Below are positions 1 to 13,853 of a stretch of DNA of 64,000 bases, piece after piece. Within the stretch, counting starts at the first letter, position 1, and each line of letters opens with the position of its first letter. Both the position numbers and the translations under genes were made by a program. The stretch is from Candidula unifasciata (lineage: Eukaryota > Mollusca > Gastropoda > Stylommatophora > Geomitridae), in the NCBI GenBank assembly GCA_905116865.2, contig CAJHNH020003179.1, positions 1-64,000 of the forward strand, read 5' to 3'. The notes beneath the pieces were generated by a model, which worked only from the letters and a program-made list of their open reading frames with translations, searched no databases and was not told the origin of the DNA.

Positions 1-483
1 TATGCCGCACGGGACCCAAAAATAAAGTCTTAAAACCAACCCTCAGGGGAAACAGTCTAAAATCCCCTCGAGTGGTTGCTCCCTCAAGGACTGAGCCGCG
101 GGAAGCCCTTGTGTGTGACATTGTTTTAATTAAAAACCCTTTAAGCTAATTTTCCCATGCCCTTTAAGACAATCTGCAGCATTTATGGCTAATCCATGTC
201 CTGTATGACTGGTCAGCATCCTCCCAGCCAACTTTCTTTTCCACAACATTTCGTATCCTTTTTTTGGCGGGTCGACCTAAAAAGTTTCAAGGGTTAAAAA
301 AATTTGGGCCCTGAAATTTTGAATAAAAGATCTTAAACGCAGGCGACCATCTAACCCCAGTTCCTATTTAACGCTGAAAACCTAAACTTTGATCATTCTG
401 GCAGTAATTTTATGTGGCATATATCAGATCAGGATAATAAACAGAGATTATGATTGGTTAGATTCCATACTATTTAAATAATA

Positions 484-741
484 ATCTTCTTCTTCTAGCA
501 GCTGTAAACTCTGGCAGAAAGTTCTGGTTGTTCGTCCACTTGTGGACTGCAGTCCTCTTCCAGAACTTGAGTGCTGCACGCACATCTGCTTGCCAGATCT
601 GACTTATGAAGACTGTTGGTTCCTTGCCTCTCATGCAGATGCACCCTGACTTTGAACAAAGCTCCAATTCAGTCAATTCTTACGACATACTTTTGGACAG
701 ACAGTGGGTCTACTCTTGCTTATCCTGTAACAGGGCCTTGG
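484..741 (-). mobile_element. SINE-B copy
   Basis: This reads as the reverse complement of the SINE-B consensus. The AAG tail appears as ttcttcttc at the left, followed by AGCTGTAAACTCTGGCAG, CAGATCTGACTTAT and GTTGGTTCCTTGCCTCTC, and ends near the GGGGCC-type head. It lies downstream of the CIB stop codon. Confidence 0.8.
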
Positions 742-744
742 AAT

Positions 745-1749
745 CTATAATAATAATAAATGGGAATAAATAACAATCACAGACAAGTGCAATAAATTAT
801 AAAAATTTTCTTTTGATGAGACATATTTAATGTTTTTAAAAAAAGGATTCTTTCTGCTCCAAAACACCACACGTCATAAGTAACCAGTTGCTTTTAACTG
901 TCTGATCAGGACCCTTGACTCTCTAAAGCCAAAGCCAGCCACAAAAAGGGAAAACAATGGATTGCAAATGGATCTGATGTTTTCGCATGTCCGAAGCCGA
1001 CCCCTTGAGCACATTCTACACCCAAGTCTTTCCTGTTCCCATGCCTTTTGTCCCTACTGATTCCTGTAGTAGCATTATAAAGAGGCTTTTCTTGCTACAT
1101 GTCTGTACCACTCCACTGCGTTTTCAATTTTTGGTTTTCCCTGTGTTTAAAGGTTACATAGTTTCCAATGCACCATGGTGTCTGATAGATTGTACAAACA
1201 AGGTAGAACTAAAAAAAACAAGGAACTGTTTTTTCATGTGTTTGAGGCTCTCTTGTGTGTATGGTTCTGTCCTTTATTTATTGACAAATCATGTGTAATA
1301 CTAGCTAACTTTATTTTACTAAAATATTTCCTGGTGCATGTTTTTTAGTTGGATTTATCCCCAATACACAACTAGCTGTCATTTCTGTATGTGTTCAAAG
1401 TTCACAGGCACAAATTTACATAAAAGGTCAACAATGTAATAGGCCTTCCCTGCACTAATCAACAAAGAAGATTAGGAAGTATCAGTATGAATACTGCAAA
1501 TAAACATTACAAATTTATTGTATAATTTATCTGATGAATGAACATATCTCAATTCCATCAAAATGAACTTTAATTAGTAAACAATTATGTAAATATATAA
1601 TACCACAGGAAGACTGGACATGTTAATTGCTGAAACAAACTAGAAGTTAAAATGCTGCTCGAAGTTTAAAAAATTCTGGAACTGTTTATAGCTGCATTCA
1701 AATCTGATTGCTCGCTGTGGCTGATTCACAGGTTCTCTTCTCCACAATC
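745..1749. other. CIB 3' flank or 3' UTR, no gene seen
   Basis: AT-rich sequence immediately after the CIB stop codon on the transcript strand. It probably includes the 3' UTR. I see no conserved ORF, tRNA or clear repeat, and cannot place the poly(A) site. Confidence 0.3.
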
Positions 1750-1771
1750 TCATATTCTGATGCGAAAAGAG
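1750..1771 (-). CDS. CIB1: CIB1-like coding exon 7 (last)
   Basis: This tiny terminal coding segment follows a good acceptor (tttccag, AG at 1773-1772). Joined to the AA overhang of exon 6 it encodes NSFRIRI and TGA, matching the conserved C-terminal tail of CIB proteins. The 3' UTR presumably continues to lower coordinates. A second AG a few bases on would give an immediate stop without the tail, so this acceptor is preferred. Confidence 0.85.
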
Positions 1772-4700
1772 CTGGAAACATAAGAAAAAACAATAGGCAT
1801 GATCATCTAAATAATTCGGGGCCGCATTAGCGCAGTCGATAATAGGCTCGCTTTCAAATCCAGCTGCGACTCGCTGCAGCCCATGGTGGGTATTCAAAAC
1901 CGGGCGGCTCCCGGGGTTCACCCAGCCTCTAGGAAATGGGTACCAGAGTTGACACTCTGGGGTAAATGGAGGAACGTCGCTGTAGCTACAGCGTTACGTG
2001 CGAACGGTGACACATGCGGACAATTCTTATCCGTACTGGTGGCAGAGCCCTTATGGTTTATAACCGTGTGCAATGACGCTGGTTCACATCTCCTGACTTT
2101 TTTAAAATCTAAATAATATTTTTAAACAAAATTTTTAGGTAAAGAATTCCTTTTGATGCTAGCCCCATTGTTTGTTTGTTTGTGTTTACCAGCTGTAAAC
2201 TCTGGTGGAAAACCCTGGTAGTCTCTCCATTTCTGGACTTTGTTCTAGGAACTGAGTTTTGTGTGTGCATCCATTTTACAGATCTCCGCAGTCTGTTATT
2301 TCCTTGCCTCTTCTTCTTCTTTCGTTCGCCTGAAATAAGTTGTCTATATCAGCAGTTTTGTCTCTTGTATAAATTTCACTGTCGTCGTTAGTTCATTCAG
2401 TGGTCCATAGAGTTTACGTTCCACTGTTGTTCTTTCTGGCCAAAAGGTTTGCCTTAATGTGTCAAAATCATGCAGTCCTGGAGTACATGCTCTGCTGTCT
2501 GGGGCACCTTTCCACAGGTGCACATGGCTGATACGCCTATCTTGAATTTTGTGTACGTGTGGTTACGTAATCGATTTCCTTGCCTATCAGGCAGACGCAT
2601 TCTGACTGAGAATAAGACGTGAATCCTCTCTCTAGGATAGATGACTGTAGCAGTCTGATCCTGCTGTTGCTATTCAGTAGGATTCTCAATCAAAAGACAT
2701 CTATCTTAGTAGGAGGTTCGGCTCATAGGCTTTCCTCGCTGTACAATGGTCACCCAACATTTAGGGTGGGTTAATGAGTGCCAGCGGTTGTCTGAATTAT
2801 TCATGACTTGTTTCCAGAAATTTCCATGGTTTTTAGACCCCCGTCCCCTCATAGAACTCTTTTTATCACCCCCACATAATACAGATATGTGCACACAATA
2901 CTCTTCATCCTGTGAAATGCTGCTTGTGCTTAAAGGATTGAAAGAATCAATCAAGAATTTAGATCAGCATACTGTTGGTTTCTTGTCTCTCGAATTCGAT
3001 TTTGAAGGAAGCCCCGATTAGTAGACACTTTTACAACATGCTTGTTGGAGAAAGGGGGGGGGGTCAGTGGGTTTATTTTTGCTTTCCCCATAATGAGACC
3101 CTGCAACCCACATGGGGAAGCTTCAAAAACTGTTTTATGTGTTCCCTCTGGAAGTGATGCCTGACTGACTGACTGACACCCAGTGACTTAAATGGCCCCT
3201 TTTAGATTCAAATCCAACAGTGGCAACTGGCAGATGCCCCAGTTATGGGTATAAAACAGTTATATTGTGGCACCACACAGTTACCATGTAAGCTGCAGTT
3301 TTTTGTGCTGGGTTGTTACCTATAAACTAAGCAAAGTTTACAAGATCATAATATGTTGACATTATTTTTACAATAAAACCATATGGAAGAGTAATATAAA
3401 TACACATTCGTAACAAGTTAAATATTATATACTTATTTTCAAATCACAGGTTCTGGGGGTCCCATTGTTGGGAAAAGAAATAGACCCTCCACCCCACCCC
3501 AACAGCCATGTGGTAAAATTCGACTTATTAGGGATGTTTCCCTCAAAAACGGAGTGCGCCTGCCTGAGAGGCAAGGAACCAACAGTCATAATACCAATAA
3601 GCCAGATCTGTAAAAGAACATGTATGGAAAACCCAAGTTCTGGAACAAGACTAATGTCCAGAAATGGACGAATAACCAGAACGTTGTGACAGAGTTACAG
3701 TTGGAGAACACAAATAAGAAAAAAAATCTACTTAAACTGTTAAGAAGCGTGCTTACTTTACAAAGTCAGGAGCTTTTGATATCACATGCTCAAATTCAGC
3801 AAACGACAGGGTCTTGTCATCATCAAGGTCTGCTTCTTCCATGATCTAAGGGAGAGAAATGCATGCAGTTTACAACTTGAACAACTAGGAGGACGAGAGA
3901 GTGAACAAGAGGAAGGAGCAGAGGAGGGGGAAGGTGACAGAGACAAGAGGAAGGTAAAGGGTAACCAGAGAAAAAGGAAGATGAAGAAAATGATGGAAGC
4001 AATGGAAGAAGAAAGAGGAGGATCAGTAAAGAGGTGGAGGAAACAGAGTAAGTGAAAAGGAAGAATAAAGAAGTAGAAAATGATGACAGAAAAAAAAAAC
4101 AGTTGCAGCAAGACAAATAAGGAGGGTTAGCAGTAGTCAGAGGTTGGACTAAGTCATCACCGTTCAAGTCCCAAGTCATTGCCACCAAGTCCCAAGTCAC
4201 TGCCACCAAGTCCCAAGTCACTGCCACCAAGTCCCAAGTCACTGCCACCAAGTCATTGCCACCAAGTCCTAAGTCACTGCCATCAAGTCCCAAGTCATTG
4301 CCACCAAGTCCCAAGTCACTGCCACCAAGTCCCAAGTCACTGTCACCAAGTCCCAAGTCACTGCCAACAAGTCCCAAGTCACTGACACCAAGTCCCAAGT
4401 CACTGCCACCAAGTCATTGCCACCAAGTCATTGCCACCAAGTCCTAAGTCACTGCCATCAAGTCCCAAGTCACTGTCACCAAGTCCCAAGTCACTGCCAC
4501 CAAGTCCCAAGTCACTGTCACCAAGTCCCAAGTCACTGCCACCAAGTCATTGCCACCAAGTCATTGCCACCAAGTCCTAAGTCACTGTCACCAAGTCCCA
4601 AGTCATTGCCACCAAGCCCCAAGTTATTGTCACCAAGTCCCAAGTCATTGCCACCAAGTCCCAAGTCACTGTCACCAAGTCCCAAGTCACTGCCACCAAG

Positions 4701-7700
4701 TCCCAAGTCACTGTCACCAAGTCCCAAGTCATTGCCACCAAATCCCAAGTCACTGCCACCAAGTCCCAAGTCATTGCCACCAAGTCCCAAGTCAAGACTC
4801 AAGTAACTAAGAATGCTTCCAAGTCGAGTCCTGAGTCAAGTTACTTCACATATGAAGTTATCTGCAAGTCATGCATGGGACAATACCTTTGTTTTAACCA
4901 GTTAGTCTGTTTAAATTTCAAAACAACAGCCTACAATGGCTTGATTTTGTATGTAAATAGCTGAATTGAACGCACACAGATTGCAAATTGTCAGTACTGT
5001 ATTTTAATAAATTTGCAGAAAACTAAAAAGTTGTCACATTATTTTGTATTGTTATTTCAATAGTAGATGTGCTTCGCTTTGTGAAATATTCCTCGAAATC
5101 TGGACAGGAAGCTATTTTGAAATTTCATCATCATCTGCAACCACAATTCTTTAATGGCTAAAAAGTTCAAATACTGCAGGAATGACAAAAGAAATGTTGA
5201 TACAGATTTCTCTCTGCACTTGGTTTGTGGATCCATCAACCCTCCACTCAAAACAAACAAAAAAAGTTTCCAGGATGTTACTTGTTCATGACACTGTGAA
5301 TATTCCCTCTGGGACAGACATAAGTACTTATTTGTCAAATTTAAATAAATACAGCTGTTCTTCTTCTTCGTTCACCGGCTGTGAATTCTGGCGAAAGGTC
5401 CTTGTTAATCGCCCGCTTGGACTTTTGGCTTTTACCTGGACCTGAGTTTTTGCGTGTACAACCGTTTTACTGGCTTTTGCCGTTCCCTGTCTCACGGGCA
5501 GATGTACTCTGACTTCGAGGGAAGTACAACTGTGAAACATGGACCTTAACATCCACACTTGAAATGCATATAAAAGCATTGGAAATTAGATCATTTCAAA
5601 AGATCCTTGGTGTATCATACAGAGACCATATCACTAATGACAAGATTAGTGTATCATCACTCAATGGTAACAATGGACCTTTTTTTAAGATCTGTGAAAA
5701 GATGGAAAATGCAAAGGTACAGACATGTAACAACGTCTGCCAGCACCTCCTAAACAATACTGCAGTGTTAAGTAGAAGGGAGGAGAAGATTTAGACCAAA
5801 AAAGACAATCATATAGAATGTGGCTAAATGGACAAGCCTCAGACAGGCAAACTTAGGTCCACTGCATTTAACTAATGAGGTGGAAGGAACTGATTAGACT
5901 CTCAACAGCAGCTGGTGACCCAAAGATACACAGTGTTATGGGACTGATGATTAATATCTGCTTCACTCTGAGGTTTAAAGAATATGATAGATTATTTGCT
6001 AACATTTGCCACACAAAAACTGCCAATTACTGCCTTTATCCTACGACTTCAGTAATGTAGGTGGGAGGTGGGGGGGGGGGGGGGGGGTCTTTGAGCCTAA
6101 GGATGTATGGCCGCATGGCTTGTGTTTCGTTAAGACTGTGCAGCTGAGGATTTTATTTTGCCCCTAACAGAACAAATCCCAAGCCTTAGCGAGGATTCAA
6201 ACCAGGGTTTCCCGCTTGAAAGCCCAGCGTTCTAATCATTTGGCCAGCCGCTCCTCCTAACATTTGCTCCACTCTGAAATAAAAAGAAAGGTGACAGACT
6301 TATGCCAATACTGATAAACTACCTGTGTGGGTCCTGGAACCCAATTTTGGGGGATGACTAGTCCCACTCCACCTAATAATCATATCATAGAAGGCGACTA
6401 ATTTAGGGTGTTTCCTTTGAAGTCTATCTGCCTGAGAGGAGAGGAACCAATAGTCTGCACACAAATAAGTCAGATCTGTAAAATGGACGTGCACACAAAA
6501 CTCAAGACAAAAGTCCAGAAGTAGATGAACAGCCAGAACTTTCTGCCAGAATGAACAGCCAGTAAACACTAAAAAGAACAAGGAAATCATAAACTAAAAC
6601 AACAGCTTACATTATCTATCAGCTGCTGCAACTCATCATTTGTCAACGGGTTCTCCCCAACCAGTCTTTCAATCACCATCTTCAGGTCTGAGTCGGAGAT
6701 CAAATCATCTCCATCAAAATCTGAGGAGACAGAAAATGAACCTTTTTTGTTGGTAATTCTGGTACCAGTAGTTACTGTTACACCACTGAGATACTAAATT
6801 TCACACAAACAAACAAACAACCATGGCATCACAGCAGATGATTTTAACCTGAAAGATTTTGAAAATATTGTTTATATTTTCTAATAATCAATAAATCAAT
6901 GAGGTGTCATCTCCACAATAAAGGTTGACCATAATGAATCTCCAACACTCTGTCTCTTGTCACAGATGTAAGCTCTCCTAGAATGCTGTTCATCTAACTC
7001 TAGATGTAAACCTCCCACTTGCATCAATGTCTATCTCTAGCACTCTGGTCTTCGACTTGTCCCTCCTGTATAGCTTTTAAAGAAGTGTTATGTCTTTTAA
7101 TATGGCCAAAATATTTCAGTTGTCCCTTTCTTACTTCTTTCTGTAGCTCTCTTTTAATTTGCAGCATCTCGAGAACCTCCGTACTTGATTGTTCTTGCTT
7201 CCATGAAATGTGACCTACTCTTTTGTATATCCACATTTCCAGAGACTGAATTCTATTTTTTAGTTGCCTGTTCATTGTCCAAGTTTCTACACCATATGGC
7301 AGGCTTGAGTATTCATTACATTTGACGATTTTAACTTTTAATTTGTTGTTCATCTTTCTAATAATGTTGGCATCTAAATCAAGATAGTTTTATCCATTCT
7401 TATTTTCTTTTTGATTTCTGTTTCACTTTTTCCATCTGTTATTCTGTGTCCAAGACAGGAGAAACTTCTCACTGTATTTAATACCTCACCATTTACTGTA
7501 ATGTTCACTGTTGGTCACTCTTTTCCACTGTTAATTATGATAGTTTTTGTGTTTTGTTTCTCAAATGTTGATTATAAAAAGAATACCCTGCACTCCACCT
7601 ATTACCTTAATCCACTAGGTCCTGTAACTCGCGCTCACTTTCTGCTGGTAACACTATGTCATCAGCTCATCTCCAGTTTTCTAAACAAGACACTGACAAT

Positions 7701-10700
7701 GAGATATCATCATGTAGGGAGTTCATCTGCACTGCTCTATCTAACCTCAGGCTCATTACTTTCAACTAGCATTTGTTTTCAAATGTTCATTGCCTTTGAC
7801 TTGATCAGTCCACATTCAAGACTACTGGATTACCTCTACTAGTGTTGCTCCTATCACTTGATCTGGTCAACATAGGTGACCCTACAAGTAGCTAAGCTAC
7901 TGTTGGCTGGTATATATCTTAGAGGTCACTGAACTCATAAGCCCCTTTACCACACCAAAATGGTGATACATATCACAGGCCTATAGTTTTCAAATTTGTT
8001 TTTTTTTAATTATACGAGGCACATCAAGCAAATGAGGCTATTCTTATAGACCAATCAGCACTCAGCAGGTGATAATGTGATCAACACTGCCCAGGGTGTC
8101 TTTACTTCTCAGAACATTATCTGGTCATCATCATCATCATCCTTCTTCTTCTTTCTCCTCTTCTTTCGCCTCTTCTTTCTCCTCTTCTTTCTCCTCTTCT
8201 TTCTCCTTCTTCTTCCTCCTTCTTCCTGCTGCTGCTTCTTCTTCTTCTTTTATTTGCTTGAAATAAATTATCTATATCTGCAATGTTGTCTAGTCTAGGA
8301 GGACATGATCTGTTGTCTCAGGTGTCAGTCCACATGTGCACATGGCTGATTTGCCGATTTTAAATTTTGTGTACATGTGGCTGCGAAGTCGATTGTGTCC
8401 TCTTCTAAGGCACAGAGCTATCTAGTCAGATCTGTACTCTGATACATTTGCAGTATAGTACTTGAGAAAACTGTAATCTGTTACCTTTGTAACACAGTAT
8501 ACATTTGTGCAACAGTTTCAGCAGGGGGCTGGCTGTTCATTGGGGAGAGACTGTTTAAACCCAGAGCAATGAAATCAATTCTCTCGACTTTAACTTTCCG
8601 TACGCCCGAGTACCTCCTGTGTTTATTTCTGTATCATCATCATCAACCATCAGCACGTCCTTTACAGAACATTGCTGTCTTCATGGCACGCCTGAAAGTC
8701 TTTACACTCTATCTGTAGCCAAATCTCCAGCCCTGTGTGCTTTCATAGCCAATGCATTATCAATGTCCTATATTCACGTTCACAGAGGTCAGCCTCCGCC
8801 TCATTTCCCAGAAACTGCATCATCCATCATTGTTCTCTCCTTTTGTACCCTTGCTGGAATACTTGGCAAGGCGTCAGCAGTTTTTACAAGCCTGAACTTT
8901 ATATATGGAACTTTAAACTGTATGTTATGTTATGTTATGTTATAACAATTGCTGTGCACTGCACACTGGACATCCCCAGCGTGCTCAGTCCTCCGATACA
9001 GCAGCCACTCTAAGGTATCTATACTGATTGATCCTGTGAGGAATTGGTAATAATGTCTCCTAGCTTGGTCTCAAAGACAGCACAGCGAGCTTCAGCATGC
9101 TTTACTCCAAGGTCATGCAATCATGTATATTAGTGTCAAAGATTAGTCACTATCAACTGTATAGTTTTAAAACCAAGTTACCAAATTTCAATTCTATTGT
9201 TATTTCAAACTCATGTCAGTGAAAGGTGAAGAGCCACTACAGACATGGAGCGAAAGTTTCTGAAAACAAAAGCCTGAGGAAAAATTTGAACACAACATGG
9301 GATGAACGCATGAACAAACTTTATTTTCAAAGGGTCACAAATTGGGCACGCAGGCCCGTCTTACATTCAGCCCTTCCAGTCAAACATCTTTCGCACAGCA
9401 GTTGCATTTTACTAATAAAGCATGCCCACACAGACAACACACGCATAAATGCATACACATACGAACACATAGAAATACACACGCAGACACACATATTCAG
9501 AACGCACAGACATATACTCTGACATGCAGACAGATAAAGACAACAAAGAGGCACACACAATACACACAGAGAAACACACAGACATGCACAGACAGACAGA
9601 CACATGCTGACACATACACTCACGCAGACAGACATACAGACACCCACATACAGAGATACAGACATACAGCCTCATTGACACACCCGCAGATAAAACACAT
9701 AAACATACACAGGCAAACATGCAGACAAACACATACGGGGACACACACAGACACACCCGAAGATATACACACAGTAACATCAAATATGCAGAAAAACACC
9801 GAGACACACACACATGAAGACAAACACATATACACAGTCACATATACACAGCTACATGTATCCAATCGCACACACACACGCAGACACACATACACAACAA
9901 AGAGGCACACTTAAACACACACAGACCAATTCACACTAAAACATACACGTGGACATACGCACGAACACACACACATTCGCACACATACACAAGGACACAG
10001 ACGCATACATTCATGAATTCAAGAAGGGTGAAGCAATAACCACTGGTAACAACAGATGGAAAACAAAGAAGATGGCGTTATACTGGACATGTTCTGAGAA
10101 CAAATGAGCAGAAAATAATGAAACAGGCACTAAAATGGGAAATAAACGGATTGAGGAAGGAAGATTCCTTATAATGACTGATGGTGAGAGAGGCTAAAGG
10201 TCCTGAACTGAATTCCATCCATAACAATGAAGGGATTGCACAAGATAGAGATTGCACAGGTTAGATATTGCACAGGTTAGAGATTGCACAGGATAGAGAT
10301 TGCACAGGTTAGAGATTGCACAGGTTAGAGATTGCACAGGTTAGAGATTGCGCAGGTTAGAGATTGCACAGGACAGAGATTGCACAGGTTATAGATTGCA
10401 CAGGTTAGAGATTGCACAGGTTATAGATTGCGCAGGATAGAGATTGCACAGGTTAGAGATTGCACAGGATAGAGATTACACAGGTTATAGATTGCACAGG
10501 ATAGAGATTGCACAGGTTAGAGATTGCACAGGTTAAAGATTGCACAGGACAGAGATTGCACAGATTTGAGATTGCACAGGTTAGAGATTGCACAGGTTAG
10601 AGATTGCACAGGTTAGAGATTGTACAGGTTATAGATTGCGCAGGTTATAGATTGCGCAGGATAGAGATTGCACAGGTTATAGATTGCACAGGTTATAGAT

Positions 10701-13700
10701 TGCACAGTTTAGAGATTGCACAGGATAGAGATTGCACAGGTTATAGATTGCACAGGTTAGAGATTGTGCAGGATAGAGATTGCACAGGACAGAATGGAGA
10801 AAAAGACTGCGAGCCTTATGTGACACATTATGGCACAACAGGACATGATGATGATGATGATGATGAAAATGGTACTTAAACACCATGTCTGGAAGAAAGT
10901 CTCTATACCAACATCATTCTAAAAGTTATGTTTAATGTGTGACTCTGGTTACTTGAATGTCAATACAGAAGACTGAAGAGTTGAAACTAACAGTCTTCTA
11001 GTTAGATTCGCAAACAAATTTAAATGGCAAATTAAATACTTTAAATCATGTAACATAAGTAACAAATCTCTTTATATACGTACATATTTATGCATGGCTA
11101 CTGAGTAATAAGAGCGGCGTAGGTGGCTTAGGCGTTGCGAGTCTGACTTGTAATTCCAACATACCCACAGCTGGCTGCGTGGATTTGTATCATGGTATGG
11201 GGCATCACAGGTCGACCTAGCCTAAAATGGGTACCAGGATGGCTGTGTTGGGGAAGTAAAGACAGCCGACCTAATGCTGACCACATTACCCACCTTGTGC
11301 CGATTGGTCTGTAAAAATATGGGTGCTCTTCCCATATGCCCAAAGAGCCTAAAGGAGTGAAAAGGGATCTTTACTTTTTTTTCTTTTTAAACTGAGCAAT
11401 AACAACTAAACTAAAAAACAATTTTGTTACTGACCATAAATTCTAAATGCGTATTCAACTTTGACGTTTTTGGGTGCCCCATCGCTGAACACAGACATCA
11501 TGTCCAGGAAATCCTCAAAAGTCATGCCATCGTCAGAGGATGAAAACACTTTACAGATCTGATCCTTGAAAGGATTCACCTGGAAGAAAATAACATGAGA
11601 AAAATACCTCTCCGTGAACAGATTATGACTTAATCGAGTAACATAAAGTGTATTGATCGGTACTCATAGAAAGAAGTAGAAAGATAGAAGAACACACTAG
11701 ACAACATAAAAATCGAAAGCTATAGTTACTGTGCCAGGAAATGAACCTGTCACCTCTAGACGGCGTGTGCGCCTTGCCATGTATACAAGTGCACTAAGAA
11801 CATGGCCAATTAGGCACCCCCAAAAAAAGGTGTCCTATTGGCCATGTCTATCGTACAGCTTGAAATCCACAACTATGGAATACGAACAGAATTAAAATGA
11901 AATGGCACCATAGGTTACAGAAATTTATATTAACAAAGCATATGTCGAATAACAATCACGCAACAATTTACATGAACAGATTAGAAGTTTCACATAAATG
12001 TGATGAAAATTTAGATCTGGAAACTATCAGGAGGCTTTAAATGAAAACCTTAAAAGTGAAATTACAAAAACCATACTATTGTCCTGTAGCGGCTTAATGC
12101 TGTTGCTAAGAATGTCAAGAGTGTTAAGCATGTGACATCACAATGAAAGTTCCTCATGTGGTTTCTGGGGTCCCACTGTGGGGGAAAACAAGAAAAGACA
12201 TCCTGCCTCCCCAACAAGCATGTCATAAGAGTTGACTAATTGGGGGGGGCTTCCTTCAAAGTTGAAGTGTATCTGCCTGAGAGGCAAGGAACCAACATTC
12301 TGCATACAAATAAGCAAGATCTGTAAAACTGATAAACATGCAAAACTCAGTTCCTGGAACAAAGCCAAAGTTTAGAAATGGATGAACAACCAGGTCTTTC
12401 CGCCAGGGTTTACAGCCGATAAACAAAAACAACCAACAGCAAGACAATGACGGTTTAAAGATGGCTGCCACATGTTTGATAAGCGTCAAAGAGAAGCAGC
12501 TTTCTGTTATCTATTATTTAATCAGTGAAGGGCTGAAATCGATATAAACTCATCAGCGAATGAAGGCCCCGTATGGTAATGCATGATTGCCAGTGCAGCA
12601 AGATTTAAAACAGCGTAACTTCTGTATCGGTGCGCCTGACCCGGTCATGAACAGTTTGTCACAGAAGTCACGCCAATCTGAAACTTCCCATGTCACTCTA
12701 CACTTGCTGAACTGTCACGTGTGCTCACCATACTGAAACAATGGATAACAGAACACTGCTCCTCTCTGGTGAAAGTCAAAAGTGGGTTAGCCACCTGTCA
12801 TTGTGACATCACTGTGTTTGTCTGCACCGTGATATCAAGTCACACTCCTGACATCCTTAACAACAAAACTGACAGGTTACAAGACAATGGCAAGGTTACT
12901 GCCACTTTTTAAAATCTTATATTTAAGATTTTCACTTGTAGCCCGTCGTACTTTAATTCTTTGCATTATTTATTTTTTTCAAAACTATAATCTGTCATAT
13001 GACAACTATTAGGACAGCAACTTTGGCTCATAAGTGTTTGTTTTAACTCGTCTGTATCACCCGATGACAACTAAAAGTAAGTAAGTAAAGATCCCTTTTC
13101 CCGCCTTTAGGCATATCGGGCATATGGGAAGAGCATCCATATTTTTACAGACCAATCAGCACAAGGTGGGTGATATGGTCAGCATTACGTCGGTCGTCTT
13201 TACATCCCCAGGACATAATCCTGGTACCCATTTTAAGCTGGGTCGACCTGTGACTGCCCCATACTGACAAATAAACGTGCTTTATTAAAAAGCTTTAAGT
13301 AATAAATGCCTGGATTAGAAAGAGTTGAGTGGTAATGAAGTGAAAATATTAAAATATTGAAGTTTCTGTTTAAATTGTGAACTAATAAAATAGGTCTAAA
13401 TAAACTGAAAGCAATAATAATAATAATAACAATTATAATAAAAAAATATATATACACACAAATTTAAGGGAAAAAAGGAACATTTACCTTCAGTTCAGGG
13501 AACTGTTTAATTTTTGACAACGGCAATTTGGCATTTTTATCAGCTATTACTAGTTCTGGAGCTAAGGCTTTGAACTTCTTGTGAACACTGAAAGCAAATA
13601 CACATGCAATGTAACACATGTTAGATATGATCAATAATTAGTATAAAAGGTGAATTAAGCAAAGATGGAAAATATGCTGAATTAAACATAATCATCAGGG

Positions 13701-13816
13701 AAGGCTCGCTCATGGGCCACTCAAACATCCAAGACCTACAACGGATTGCAACGGACCGCCGTGCATGGAGAGTCACGACCTCTGCCCTATGTGCCGCACT
13801 CGACACAAGAGGAAAG

Positions 13817-13853
<37 letters not shown>

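Noticed and set aside
1740..1766. Alternative acceptor for the last CIB exon at the second AG (after cgcatcag)
   Set aside because: It would add no family-like tail, and the frame ends at once. The upstream acceptor gives the conserved FRIRI ending.
4179..4806. Pro-Ser-Pro-Lys-Ser repeat protein ORFs (CTD-like or histone H1-like)
   Set aside because: They are generated by the 21-base minisatellite in several frames and lie in a CIB intron.
9327..9914. Cys/Val-rich and His/Thr-rich ORFs
   Set aside because: They are products of the CA-rich microsatellite.
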